DNA of 64,000 nt from an uncultured Prevotella sp. (GTDB lineage: Bacteria > Bacteroidota > Bacteroidia > Bacteroidales > Bacteroidaceae). Position numbers and translations under genes: made by a program. The notes under the pieces are model-generated. The model was not told the origin of the DNA. It ran no database searches and saw only the letters and a program-made list of their open reading frames with translations. Numbering within the stretch: position 1 is the first letter of the stretch; every line of letters starts with the position of its first letter. Shown one piece after another: positions 1 through 8,186 of this stretch. The stretch lies in NCBI GenBank assembly GCA_900550365.1, contig URRR01000002.1, positions 1 through 64,000 of the forward strand, in the 5' to 3' direction.

Positions 1-1
1 A

Positions 2-760
2 TGCCGTCACACTGACAGGGAACATCAGCATTTGCACATCGTGGCCAACAGGGTTGACAACGACGGGAACACCATAAGTGACCGGAACGACGCCGTGCGG
101 AATGTGGCGGTGTGCAAGGCTCTCACGAGGGAATACGGCCTGCATTTCTCCAGAGGCAAAGAGAAAGTAAAGCGCGACCGTCTGCGTGGAAAGGACAGGG
201 TGAAATACCAGATTTACGATGCCGTGAAAGCCGCATTGCCCCGTTGTAACAGTTGGTCGGAATTATGCGACAGGCTGGCCAAACAGGGCATCGGGGTGAA
301 TTTCAAGCTCGACAGGCGTAACGGCAATATCGTAGGCGTGTCGTTCACCAAAGACGGGATCTCGTTCAGCGGCTCACGGATAGACCGCGGCATGGGCTTT
401 TACAAAATAAACAGACGGTTGGATGGAAATATCAGTGACGGTGTACGTTGGCAAGCGGCCGTTAACGTTGGCAAGCCAAACCTTGGGACCGCAAGCGGCA
501 TCCGGTTTGGCGATATACCTGCATGGTGTAACGTAATGCCCGACAGTAATCATGTAGAAGCTCCGGCAAACCCGACGAGCGAAGATTGTTTCAATGAAAC
601 GGACGGAAGCATAGTCCGTGTAACCATTGACACGCTCATTGAACTGTGCGTTCAGCCGCATCAGGCCAAAGTATCGTCCGGCGGAGGCAGTGGAGAAAAC
701 GATAACGGCTGGAACGACAAGGAAAAGGACAAACTTAAACCAGGGAGGAGAAGAAGATGA
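2..760 (+). CDS. Mobilisation relaxase, 3' part (5' end outside window)
   Basis: This is the C-terminal part of a relaxase, which nicks the origin of transfer and leads the DNA strand into a recipient. The frame is open from base 2 and the true start lies before the window. The metal-binding histidine motif of Mob relaxases is visible at nt 23-55 (HQHLHIVANRV, preceded by HTDRE), which fits the H-x-H-x-x-x-N pattern of motif III. The tail after residue 200 is Ser/Gly-rich and ends in a basic run (GRRRR). The stop overlaps the next gene by ATGA, so the two are translationally coupled. This marks the left edge as derived from a mobilisable element. The family is clear from the motif; the exact Mob subgroup cannot be set without the N-terminus. 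Confidence 0.8.
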   Translation, partial: CRHTDREHQHLHIVANRVDNDGNTISDRNDAVRNVAVCKALTREYGLHFSRGKEKVKRDRLRGKDRVKYQIYDAVKAALPRCNSWSELCDRLAKQGIGVNFKLDRRNGNIVGVSFTKDGISFSGSRIDRGMGFYKINRRLDGNISDGVRWQAAVNVGKPNLGTASGIRFGDIPAWCNVMPDSNHVEAPANPTSEDCFNETDGSIVRVTIDTLIELCVQPHQAKVSSGGGSGENDNGWNDKEKDKLKPGRRRR

Positions 761-1530
761 GAGACGAAATGCAATACCTGACCGACCTCATAGGGGCATT
801 GGCGGAGGACATTGAGGAAATCAAAAACACGGTAAAATCAAAAGACACCACATATAAGGACGATGCGGTAGAGAGGCTGGAAGCGAAGCTGGAGCCGATA
901 TTCCGTTTCTTTGGCGGCAGTACGGCGGACAACATCAATGAAATTTTCAAGAGCAAGGAAGCCATAGCTGCCTACCGAAAATCGCAAGGCGACGAAACGG
1001 CCGCAAGCCTGCTGGCGAAGATGGATGCTGACGGACGAGACATAATCGGGCGTGGCATACCTACAAGGTACGGCATCCTGCTTGACATCCGTAAGATGTT
1101 GGCCGGACATATTGAGAAGAGCCGACGAATGTCAGGTAACGGACAAAAGAGCAGACCGCAGATAGGAGGATTCTCATTCCATCGGAAGTGCAGTGACATA
1201 TCCAAGCGGATAAAATCACTTTGGCGCAAACTTCCTGACTGCTGGTACAAGAACCCTTACGCATGGACGGGTATCGGTTGTACGCTTGTATTCTTTGCGT
1301 TGTTTACCGTCAGTTGGATGCAATGGCATGAATACCGTGAGGAAAACAGTCGGCTGGGGATGGTTGCAGACAAGCACAAGGTGACAACGGTCATGCTCAA
1401 GGAGCTTTACCCTGAGCTTGCCATATCCATCGGGGCATACGAAAAGCTCGTTGAGACGGTCGGAGCGGATTCGACACTGGCAATATTCAACAGGCAGTTG
1501 GAAAGAGTGAACGGAGAAAAAAGCAGATAA
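757..1530 (+). CDS. Mobilisation accessory membrane protein
   Basis: A 257-residue protein overlapping the relaxase stop by 4 bp. Residues 1-35 are acidic and helical with coiled-coil character. One clear transmembrane segment lies at about 166-184 (GIGCTLVFFALFTVSWM), followed by a charged stretch of about 70 residues. No enzymatic motif was found. In Bacteroidetes mobilisation modules the relaxase is often followed by a small membrane or coiled-coil protein of unknown role, and position plus the 4-bp overlap are the only basis for the call. A part in anchoring or coupling the relaxosome is inference. Confidence 0.55.
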   Translation: MRDEMQYLTDLIGALAEDIEEIKNTVKSKDTTYKDDAVERLEAKLEPIFRFFGGSTADNINEIFKSKEAIAAYRKSQGDETAASLLAKMDADGRDIIGRGIPTRYGILLDIRKMLAGHIEKSRRMSGNGQKSRPQIGGFSFHRKCSDISKRIKSLWRKLPDCWYKNPYAWTGIGCTLVFFALFTVSWMQWHEYREENSRLGMVADKHKVTTVMLKELYPELAISIGAYEKLVETVGADSTLAIFNRQLERVNGEKSR

Positions 1531-1566
1531 AGACAACCGGGAAATGTTCGACAAATTTCGACGCTG

Positions 1567-1761
1567 TATAATATGAAACGGCGAACCTGCTGCAAAGATA
1601 TAAAAAAGATTTAATACAGAGGCATTTACAGCAAAAAAATATTCAGAATTAGAAAATTTTAGTTCAACAAAACCGCGTTTGTTTGACTAATCCAGTAAAT
1701 GGCAACATGATAACCTGTTGATTTTCAATGATGTACAACGGCGTCGCCGTTTCATATTATA
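1567..1761. promoter_or_regulatory. Putative invertible promoter segment flanked by 18-bp inverted repeats
   Basis: The left arm (1567-1584, tataatatgaaacggcga) and right arm (1744-1761) are perfect reverse complements over 18 bp, with 159 bp between them. This size and its place just upstream of a NusG-family regulator match the invertible promoters that switch Bacteroides capsule loci. The inner segment carries a -7 box on the minus strand (1593-1600) and none on the plus strand, so as sequenced it reads away from the regulator. The rest of the gene-free stretch 1531-2063 shows only a long leader for the next gene; a minus-strand frame of 105 codons there looks spurious. Inversion itself is inferred, not seen. 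Confidence 0.6.
1593..1600 (-). promoter_or_regulatory. Bacteroidetes -7 box (TATCTTTG) inside invertible segment
   Basis: On the minus strand this reads TATCTTTG, an exact match to TAnnTTTG, 9 bp inside the left inverted repeat. No good TTTG lies 19-21 bp upstream (the nearest is about 31 bp away), so the -33 element is weak or absent. If the segment were flipped, this box would fall near 1728-1735 and point at the regulator starting at 2064. Confidence 0.45.
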
Positions 1762-2063
1762 AAACGACAGTAAAGCGGCGGACACGGAAAGACTTAATGA
1801 ACTGAATTTCAAACACTTGTGATATGGAAGCAATTTTATTAAAGCGCACCGCGCTTTACACTTCTCGTCACATAACAACGGTGAATATTTGCTGCTGAGA
1901 TTCTTCCGGAATACCGCCGTTATACCTGAAATAAGGTGCTGCAGGACTTCAATGCGGTTGTCATTGAAGGAATATAAAGAACGCCCTTTCACGAAATAAG
2001 GCACACCAGTTCTCCGGCATCAGAAATTTCTTTCTTTCTCTTCTTCTCTTCACGGATTCGGAT

Positions 2064-3575
2064 ATGGCGAACAAACTTGATCACTTGAATTTCCGCTGGT
2101 ATGTTGTCCGCACCCACTATCAGAAAGTGGACCAGCTTGTCGGACTGTTCGAGAAGTACAAGGCTGAGAACAAGAACATACTTGAAATCTATGTGCCTGA
2201 CCGCACCACCGTCCGTGTGTGGCATGACGGTGTGGAGCAGCGGCTGCAGCTGTTTCTCGGAATAGCGTTTGTGCTCGCCACCCAAAGCGCGCTGATGGAG
2301 TTTATCGGCAAGTACTCCCTTGACTTCCGCATGCAGTATAATTCGACAAGAGGAAGAGGTGAAGGCAAAGCGGCACGCCTGTGCGTGATACCGGAGGAAG
2401 AGATGCGTGAGTTCCGGAATTATAATGAGAACTATGCAGACAAGGTCGTGATATTGGAGCGGCCGTACACGGACTATGCCTTCAACACAAAGGCCAACGA
2501 GCCGAACGAGCTTGTGCGTGTCATCGACGGCCCGCTTGCCGGACGTGAGGGTTACATCTGCCGGTTCAGGCGTAACCGTGGACTGGTGTTCCATGTGCAG
2601 GATGCCACGCCGGGCAACCGTCTGACCGTTGTCTATCCTAATGTCTACGACCTCCACGTGGTACGCATCCACAATGCCGAGAGCGACCGTCTCTCCGTCG
2701 ACACCGAGAAAGCCCGCGCCGCCGACATCATCATCGGTATTTTGCAGGCCTGTGGATATGGAGACCGGACACAGCAGAAGTTTTACGAAATCATTGAGAC
2801 CCTTACCACCAGGCTGTCTCTGACAGAACTTTGTAAGACGCTGTCCGGGCAGGGCGATCTGGCATTAAGCAGACGTCTGTCGCAGATGACAGGCAAGGAG
2901 GCTGACCTTATTGTCAATCTTGTACGCTATGAGAATGACAATCCCGGATATGTGAGGGAGACATGGAGCAGAATCTCCCTGCGTCCGTTTCTGACTCCCA
3001 CTCCGGGCGTTGAATGGCAGGACGGCAGGGAGCAGATGGAGCTTCAACATGCAGGTTTCACTGAGATTATCCGCAAGGTGGGCATTACCGAAGAGCTCTA
3101 TTACCCCAGCAGACAGAAAACCGAGACCGTAACCACCACATACTTTTCACATATCGGAGTAATTAGGCATCCTGAAAAGGCATGTTACATACTTTTTGCC
3201 AACTGGGACGGTTTTCTTAGCCAGTATTTTCAGACAGCAGGTAAGGCGAATGAGAAGCTGGTTGAAGGAAGATTTACATCAGCAGGCAAGGAGACGAAGG
3301 GACAAGGTGAGAAAGAGAAGATGATCGGATCTTTCCGGAATTTTGCGCCTACCTTATATAAGGTATTAACCGATAAGGATTCAAGCGTGAAAGCCGTCAA
3401 GGACTTTAAGGCCGGTGAGACCACGCTGAATGTGATGGCTCTTACTACCACCGACATTGAGCCGGGAACAGATGAGCTGGTTCGTACCTGCGTGGCCATC
3501 TGCAAGAAAATCAACAGCACCAACCGCCTGGCAGTATGGCGCAGGTATCTACGCTCAGTCTGGCTGCACAATTAA
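2064..3575 (+). CDS. Long NusG/UpxY-like transcription antiterminator
   Basis: The N-terminus (about residues 10-90) looks like a NusG NGN domain: RWYVVRTH at 11-18, YVPDRT at 43-48 and LFLGIAFV at 63-70. A KOW-type motif follows at about 149-166 (ELVRVIDGPLAGREGYI). UpxY proteins of this type let RNA polymerase read through the long leader of their own capsule operon. Those are usually about 170-200 residues; this one is 503, with an extra 320 or so helical, charged residues (about 185-503) that I do not recognise. It follows a 300-bp leader after the putative invertible promoter and is the first gene of the locus. The NusG call is good. The role of the extension, and whether it acts on this locus, is inference. 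Confidence 0.75.
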   Translation: MANKLDHLNFRWYVVRTHYQKVDQLVGLFEKYKAENKNILEIYVPDRTTVRVWHDGVEQRLQLFLGIAFVLATQSALMEFIGKYSLDFRMQYNSTRGRGEGKAARLCVIPEEEMREFRNYNENYADKVVILERPYTDYAFNTKANEPNELVRVIDGPLAGREGYICRFRRNRGLVFHVQDATPGNRLTVVYPNVYDLHVVRIHNAESDRLSVDTEKARAADIIIGILQACGYGDRTQQKFYEIIETLTTRLSLTELCKTLSGQGDLALSRRLSQMTGKEADLIVNLVRYENDNPGYVRETWSRISLRPFLTPTPGVEWQDGREQMELQHAGFTEIIRKVGITEELYYPSRQKTETVTTTYFSHIGVIRHPEKACYILFANWDGFLSQYFQTAGKANEKLVEGRFTSAGKETKGQGEKEKMIGSFRNFAPTLYKVLTDKDSSVKAVKDFKAGETTLNVMALTTTDIEPGTDELVRTCVAICKKINSTNRLAVWRRYLRSVWLHN

Positions 3576-3733
3576 ATGAAGATTTTTTAGTTGACTAGAT
3601 AGTGAATAAAGTATCAGTTGACGGGTTGACAATATTTTGAATTTGAATACATCTGCGGAAGTATTGTCTTTAACTTCTAACGGAGCGTAGCGAAGTGATA
3701 ACTTCTCTAACTTCTTTAACTCCAAACATCATA

Positions 3734-4861
3734 ATGCTCACTCTCAACCAATTTGCCTTCAAATGGCAACGTCTGCACCACCCGTCTATGGACGTGAGCG
3801 GTGATGTGGCTTTCTTCTATGAGCTGTACAGCCGGCTGTATAATGTCGTCCGTCAGGAGGCACGTAATTTCTACGAGTCGGAAATCCTCCGGCTGGTACT
3901 TTATGCGGAAAACATCATCGCCATAGGTCTTGACGGCGTTTATGAATACAGGTACCGCTGCATTGGAAATGTCGTATGTAATCAGTGTGACAAATGGCAT
4001 TTGCCTGTCAAATCCTCATCGCAGATAGACAATATCATACGTCAGGCTGTGGCTGACGCAACCAACAGTTCGCTCGGGAGATGGGTGATTGAAAGCGTAC
4101 TTTCGGGCAACTTCCGGTGGTTAAGCGGCATGCTGACATGGTTTATACGTACAGATGCGTGCCTGCGGCGCGTCTGTCCCGATTTGCACTTCCGTAAGAC
4201 GATGTTTCGCAAGCTGACAGGTGACAGACTGGCGGCCCGAAGGATGCGCTTTTCCGACCTTGCCTTCAACTGGAAGGACAAGCGCGGTTATTCTTTGGCA
4301 GATGTCATAGCCGGGAAGTTCCGCGAGATTTACCAGACGAAGGGCAATACGGAAAAATCCTTGCTGAAAGAAGCAGCCGATGCCCTCGACGCCATACATT
4401 CCGAACGCCTGGACACCTATACGGTCATTGAAAGAAAAGACGACAATACCTTCACATTACGGCACAGAGACGGCAGGGTGTTTGAGAACGTGGCTCTTAA
4501 TGAAGAATTAAGAGTGAAAGATGAAGTATCTGATCACCTTGCCGCCCAGCTTGTAACATACTTGAGTAAGACATACATAAACGGCCCTGCCGTATGGCTG
4601 GACAGCAAGGATGCTGAAAAATGGGACGGTGAACGCATCTGGACTGATATAATCAACGAAGAACAGGAAGCAGCGAAACAATGCTGTTTCACTACAGACT
4701 TTGGCAGGCGTATAAGCCTTTATGATGATTTATATACCGTTCCCGAAGCCCCCGAAGAAGCATACGATGCGGACTGGGGCATCTATTGGGATGAACCCAA
4801 TATCTTTGATTTTCTGGAATTGTTCGGGCAGTTGAAACCGATGGAGAAACACGGTGCATGA
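3734..4861 (+). CDS. Hypothetical protein next to NusG-like regulator
   Basis: Not recognised. The ATG at 3734 (MLTLNQFAFKW) is preferred over an in-frame GTG at 3695, because the residues before it are encoded by a repetitive non-coding-looking stretch. The product is about 375 residues, soluble, with no signal peptide or membrane segment. It has many Trp, Phe and Arg in the middle (about 100-200) and an acidic C-terminus. A CIGNVVCNQCDKWH segment near residues 77-90 has three cysteines and one histidine and could bind metal, though the spacing is not a standard zinc motif. It sits between the regulator and the broken recombinase, about 158 bp after the former, and is probably co-transcribed. 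A regulatory partner is possible but unproven. Confidence 0.6.
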   Translation: MLTLNQFAFKWQRLHHPSMDVSGDVAFFYELYSRLYNVVRQEARNFYESEILRLVLYAENIIAIGLDGVYEYRYRCIGNVVCNQCDKWHLPVKSSSQIDNIIRQAVADATNSSLGRWVIESVLSGNFRWLSGMLTWFIRTDACLRRVCPDLHFRKTMFRKLTGDRLAARRMRFSDLAFNWKDKRGYSLADVIAGKFREIYQTKGNTEKSLLKEAADALDAIHSERLDTYTVIERKDDNTFTLRHRDGRVFENVALNEELRVKDEVSDHLAAQLVTYLSKTYINGPAVWLDSKDAEKWDGERIWTDIINEEQEAAKQCCFTTDFGRRISLYDDLYTVPEAPEEAYDADWGIYWDEPNIFDFLELFGQLKPMEKHGA

Positions 4862-4887
4862 GTATCTGAAGTAATAAAATAAAGAAA

Positions 4888-5730
4888 GTGGATAACAAAC
4901 AAGAGAATGTACAGACGGCACTGACCCTGGCTGCGGATGAGAAGAACGGTTTTATCGCCTATACCCGTACCTGCATCGGCGAAATGCGGGACGAAGGACG
5001 GTATGACGCCGCCCACAAACTGAATATTTATCTTAAAAAATTCATCACTTATTTAGGTAAGAACGAGATACCCTTCAAGGACTTCGACTCCCTGCTGATA
5101 CGGAACTACCACACCTGGCTGAAGAACCAGGAACTGGGACAGAACACCGTCTCGCTCTATATCCGCAACCTGAAACGGGTGTATCAGCTGGCTGTGACGA
5201 ACGGACTGACCGATGAATGTCATCCCTTCCAAGGTGTTGACGTAAGTTACCGGGTCAAGAAGAACAGGAACCGGCTGACACACCAGGAGGTCATGAAGCT
5301 CCGCTATATGGACGTGAGCGGTCTGCGTCCTTCCGCCCTGTTTGCCCGCGACATCTTCCTGTTCGCCATATTCACCAAGGGCATGACCGGAAGGGACATC
5401 TTCTATCTGACGAAAGACAACATAAAGGACGGCAGACTGACCTATATATCCAAAGTTACGGGCAAGGAGGAATCTGTCAGCTGGTACCCTTTCCTGCAGA
5501 AGATAGTCAGCAAATATGCTCAGCCCGGTACGCCCTACCTTTTCCCGCTTATCACGGCGGAGGACCCGCAGGAACAGTGGCGGCAGCATGACGCGGCCAT
5601 CCACAACATCAACTGGAACCTGAAAAAGATAGGCCGGATGCTCGGACTTTCCTTCCCGTTGAACCTGACAGTTGCAAGGCATACTTGGGATGGACTGATA
5701 CAGGAGGTAAAGATCAGTGATTTGATATAG
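4888..5730 (+). pseudogene. Truncated tyrosine recombinase / integrase
   Basis: The first 267 codons match a Bacteroidetes tyrosine recombinase: a SAM-like core-binding domain (about 20-105, with NTVSLYIRNLKRVYQLAV) and the start of the catalytic domain. The first catalytic arginine, expected in F-T-R-G-M, is lysine here (FTKGM, K164). The ARHTW box (R264, H265, W267) is present, but the sequence then breaks off into about 13 unrelated residues and a stop. The C-terminal His/Trp and nucleophilic Tyr regions are therefore missing. It starts at a GTG after the previous gene. Local recombinases of this family flip capsule promoters in some Bacteroides, so its loss could leave the upstream segment dependent on another enzyme. 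It is almost certainly inactive as sequenced. Confidence 0.75.
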
Positions 5731-5972
5731 CAGGAAATGATCCTAAGTCAGACGACGATGACGTTTTTGCAAGTGCCCTTAAAGGTCACATCGGTGTTGA
5801 CTATACTGCTATCAAAGTATCTAAACAGCTTGTCAACGGTACGAACTACCGTTTCTTCTGCATCGAAAAGATTACAAATAAAGAAAACTACTCTTTCACT
5901 GCCATTGTAAAGGTATACCAGCCGGTTAACGGTAATGCGGTTTTCACGGACATCGATCGTACAATATTGTAA
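5721..5972 (+). pseudogene. Remnant with cystatin-like QxVxG motif
   Basis: Right after the integrase breakpoint a different frame stays open for 83 codons with coding-like composition and ends in TAA at 5970-5972. It has no start codon. It reads as a small beta-rich domain: GHIGVDYTAIKVSKQL, then QLVNGTNYRFF, then FTAIVKVYQPVNG. The Q-x-V-x-G segment followed by TNY is the signature loop of cystatin-fold proteins. It looks like the 3' end of a gene joined to the broken integrase by recombination. The rest of 5973-6069 shows nothing recognisable. Confidence 0.5.
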
Positions 5973-6069
5973 TCTGACATCTATGTCACTCCGGTCGATG
6001 GAAATATGCAGACTGCTATTTCCAACCGATCGGAGTATGATAGAGCTATAAGGCATTATATACTTTGGC

Positions 6070-6402
6070 ATGAAAATTCAGAATTACAGTATAAATAAAG
6101 AAGAGAAAATGAAACGAATTGAAGAAATGAACCGTAAAGAGCTGATAGAAGAAATTATATCAAACTCAAAATATTTGGAAGAAATTGAGGCGGCTCGCAA
6201 GGATGAAAAACGTATGATTGCCGAACTTGAAAAACAGGCAGATATACTTGAAAAAGTGAAAGAATCAGTCAACAAGGATGAATCTGAAATGGGCAAAGCG
6301 ATACCCTACTTACAGGAATTGCTTAATATGAAGGACAAAAAGATAGCTCAACTGCAAAAGGAAATAGATGTCATGGAAAAGAAAAGCCCTTCGAAGGGAT
6401 AG
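6070..6402 (+). CDS. Small coiled-coil protein, unknown
   Basis: A 110-residue, highly charged protein that is helical almost throughout. Heptad-like Leu/Ile spacing from about residue 20 to 105 suggests a coiled coil. It has no cysteine, signal peptide or membrane segment. The ATG at 6070 is used; a second in-frame ATG at 6109 (MKRIEEMNRK) is equally plausible and would give 97 residues. It lies between the recombination scar and the flippase, separated from the latter by the hairpin element at 6501-6589. Function unknown. Confidence 0.5.
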   Translation: MKIQNYSINKEEKMKRIEEMNRKELIEEIISNSKYLEEIEAARKDEKRMIAELEKQADILEKVKESVNKDESEMGKAIPYLQELLNMKDKKIAQLQKEIDVMEKKSPSKG

Positions 6403-6500
6403 TCACAGACAACCATGACTACAGAAAACTTATGCCATCAACCATCGGCATAAGTGCTAACAAAATCTAAATATCGACCAGATTTTAATCTTATTTTAGG

Positions 6501-6589
6501 CGTTCCGCCTGAAAAGCAGGGGGGTACGTCAGAATTGGACGCTTACAAGTGTATTAGCGTATGGTTTAATCAGTAAGCGCCCAATTCTG
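6501..6589 (+). promoter_or_regulatory. Conserved intergenic hairpin element, copy 1
   Basis: A cgttccgc box (6501-6508) is followed by a G6 run and a long hairpin. The left arm at 6530-6546 (cagaattggacgcttac) pairs with 6573-6589 over 17 positions with one mismatch, across a 26-nt loop. A diverged copy with the same order of boxes and the same stem sequences lies at 10859-10930. It sits in the leader of the flippase gene. It could be an attenuator acted on by the NusG-like protein, or an RNA processing site; no T-run follows closely, so it is not a typical terminator. Confidence 0.5.
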
Positions 6590-6624
6590 CTGTTATTTAA
6601 TTTAAAGACTATTCTTTTGATACA

Positions 6625-8172
6625 ATGGATACTTCAGCGAACAATAAACGTATCGCCAAGAATACGCTGTTACTTTACGTTCGTACAATAATTATTATGC
6701 TTGTCTCACTCTACACAAGCAGGGTGATATTAAATGTGTTGGGGGTAGAAGACTATGGCATTTACAATGTTGTAGGTGGTGTTGTCGCTATGTTCTCAAT
6801 GTTGTCTGGGTCTTTATCTGCATCCATCAGCAGGTTCATCACGTTCGAGTTGGGCAGAGGTAACAAGGAACGATTGAGTCAGGTTTTTTCCATGAGCGTA
6901 AACATTCAAGTGGCTATCGCTTTAATAGTTCTATTAGTCGGAGGATTTTTGGGAGGATGGTTCTTAAACGAGAAAATGAATATCCCAGTGGAAAGAATGA
7001 TGGCTGCCAATTGGGTGTTGTATTGCTCGTTGGCCGTATTTTGTATTAACCTTATCAGCATCCCTTACAATGCTTGCATCATTGCCCATGAACACATGAA
7101 CGCTTTCGCTTACGTCAGCATTTTAGACGCATTCTTGAAGTTAGCCGTTTGTTATATGATTACGATTTCCCCCTTTGACAAACTTGCATCTTATGCGGTT
7201 TTGCTCGCAGTTGCGGCTTTGCTGATTCGCGTAGTATATGGAATTTATTGCAATAGGCATTTCGTGGAATGTCATTATCGTTGGACTAAAGACACGCTGT
7301 TATTCAAACAAATGTTCGGCTTTTCCGGCTGGAGCTTTTTGACGAATACTTGTACGATATTCAATACACAAGGGGTCAATATTCTGATAAATATGTTTTT
7401 CGGTGTGACTCTAAATGCTGCACGTGGTATTGCGAATCAGGTGGACGCAGCCATTATGCAGTTTGTCTATAATTTCACCATGGCATTGAATCCTCAAATT
7501 ACCAAGAACTATGCGGCTGGTAATATCAACGAGATGTTCAAACTGGTATGCCGTGGTGCCAAGTTCTCTTATTTCTTGCTTCTATTATTTGCGATGCCGA
7601 TGATGTTTGAGGCAGAACAAGTATTGTCCATTTGGTTAAAAATCGTGCCTGACCATGCCGTAATGTTTTTACGTCTCACCATCATAGGTTCGATGATAAC
7701 CATGCTTGGCAATACCGGATATACCGCTTGCATGGCAACAGGTAATATCCGTAGGTATGTGATTATCATATCCGGAGTCGGTTGCTTGGTCTTTCCTTTG
7801 ACATGGATTGCCTTCAGGCTTGGCTTTCCTGTAGAGAGCGCTTACATCGCTTACATATTGGTATATATTGGTGTGACTTCTGCTCGGCTTTATGTAATGA
7901 AAGGCTTACTGCAATTCCCGCCAATGATGTTCGTAAAAGATGTAGTATGGAAAATAGTTGCCGTCACGTCAGTAGCTGTCGCTATTCCTTTGCTTGTTTA
8001 CAAACAAATGGATTTGACATTCCTACGATTAATAGTTATCTCGTTGGTTTGTACGCTCTCTACCTGCATTTGTGTGTACACTATCGGGCTGACACGAAAC
8101 GAGCGCACCAAAATAAGAAATAAGGCTATCGCTGTTATTGACAAGAAAAAGGGACTGTTTATAAAGAAATAG
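6625..8172 (+). CDS. wzx: Polysaccharide flippase (Wzx, MOP superfamily)
   Basis: An inner-membrane protein of 515 residues with about 12-14 hydrophobic segments and an N-terminus typical of Wzx-like transporters (NTLLLYVRTIIIMLVSLYTS, then RVILNVLGVEDYGIYNVVGG). The family moves undecaprenyl-diphosphate-linked repeat units across the inner membrane for polymerisation. It is the first assembly gene of the locus and fits with the polymerase at 13535 to define a Wzx/Wzy-dependent pathway. The length is normal. The SDR gene follows after 14 bp. Confidence 0.85.
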   Translation: MDTSANNKRIAKNTLLLYVRTIIIMLVSLYTSRVILNVLGVEDYGIYNVVGGVVAMFSMLSGSLSASISRFITFELGRGNKERLSQVFSMSVNIQVAIALIVLLVGGFLGGWFLNEKMNIPVERMMAANWVLYCSLAVFCINLISIPYNACIIAHEHMNAFAYVSILDAFLKLAVCYMITISPFDKLASYAVLLAVAALLIRVVYGIYCNRHFVECHYRWTKDTLLFKQMFGFSGWSFLTNTCTIFNTQGVNILINMFFGVTLNAARGIANQVDAAIMQFVYNFTMALNPQITKNYAAGNINEMFKLVCRGAKFSYFLLLLFAMPMMFEAEQVLSIWLKIVPDHAVMFLRLTIIGSMITMLGNTGYTACMATGNIRRYVIIISGVGCLVFPLTWIAFRLGFPVESAYIAYILVYIGVTSARLYVMKGLLQFPPMMFVKDVVWKIVAVTSVAVAIPLLVYKQMDLTFLRLIVISLVCTLSTCICVYTIGLTRNERTKIRNKAIAVIDKKKGLFIKK

Positions 8173-8186
8173 ATTGCTTTTTTATT

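Noticed and set aside
1687..2004. Minus-strand frame of 105 codons in the leader of the NusG-like gene
   Set aside because: No recognisable domain, Cys/Arg/Leu-rich noise-like composition, and it overlaps the putative invertible segment.
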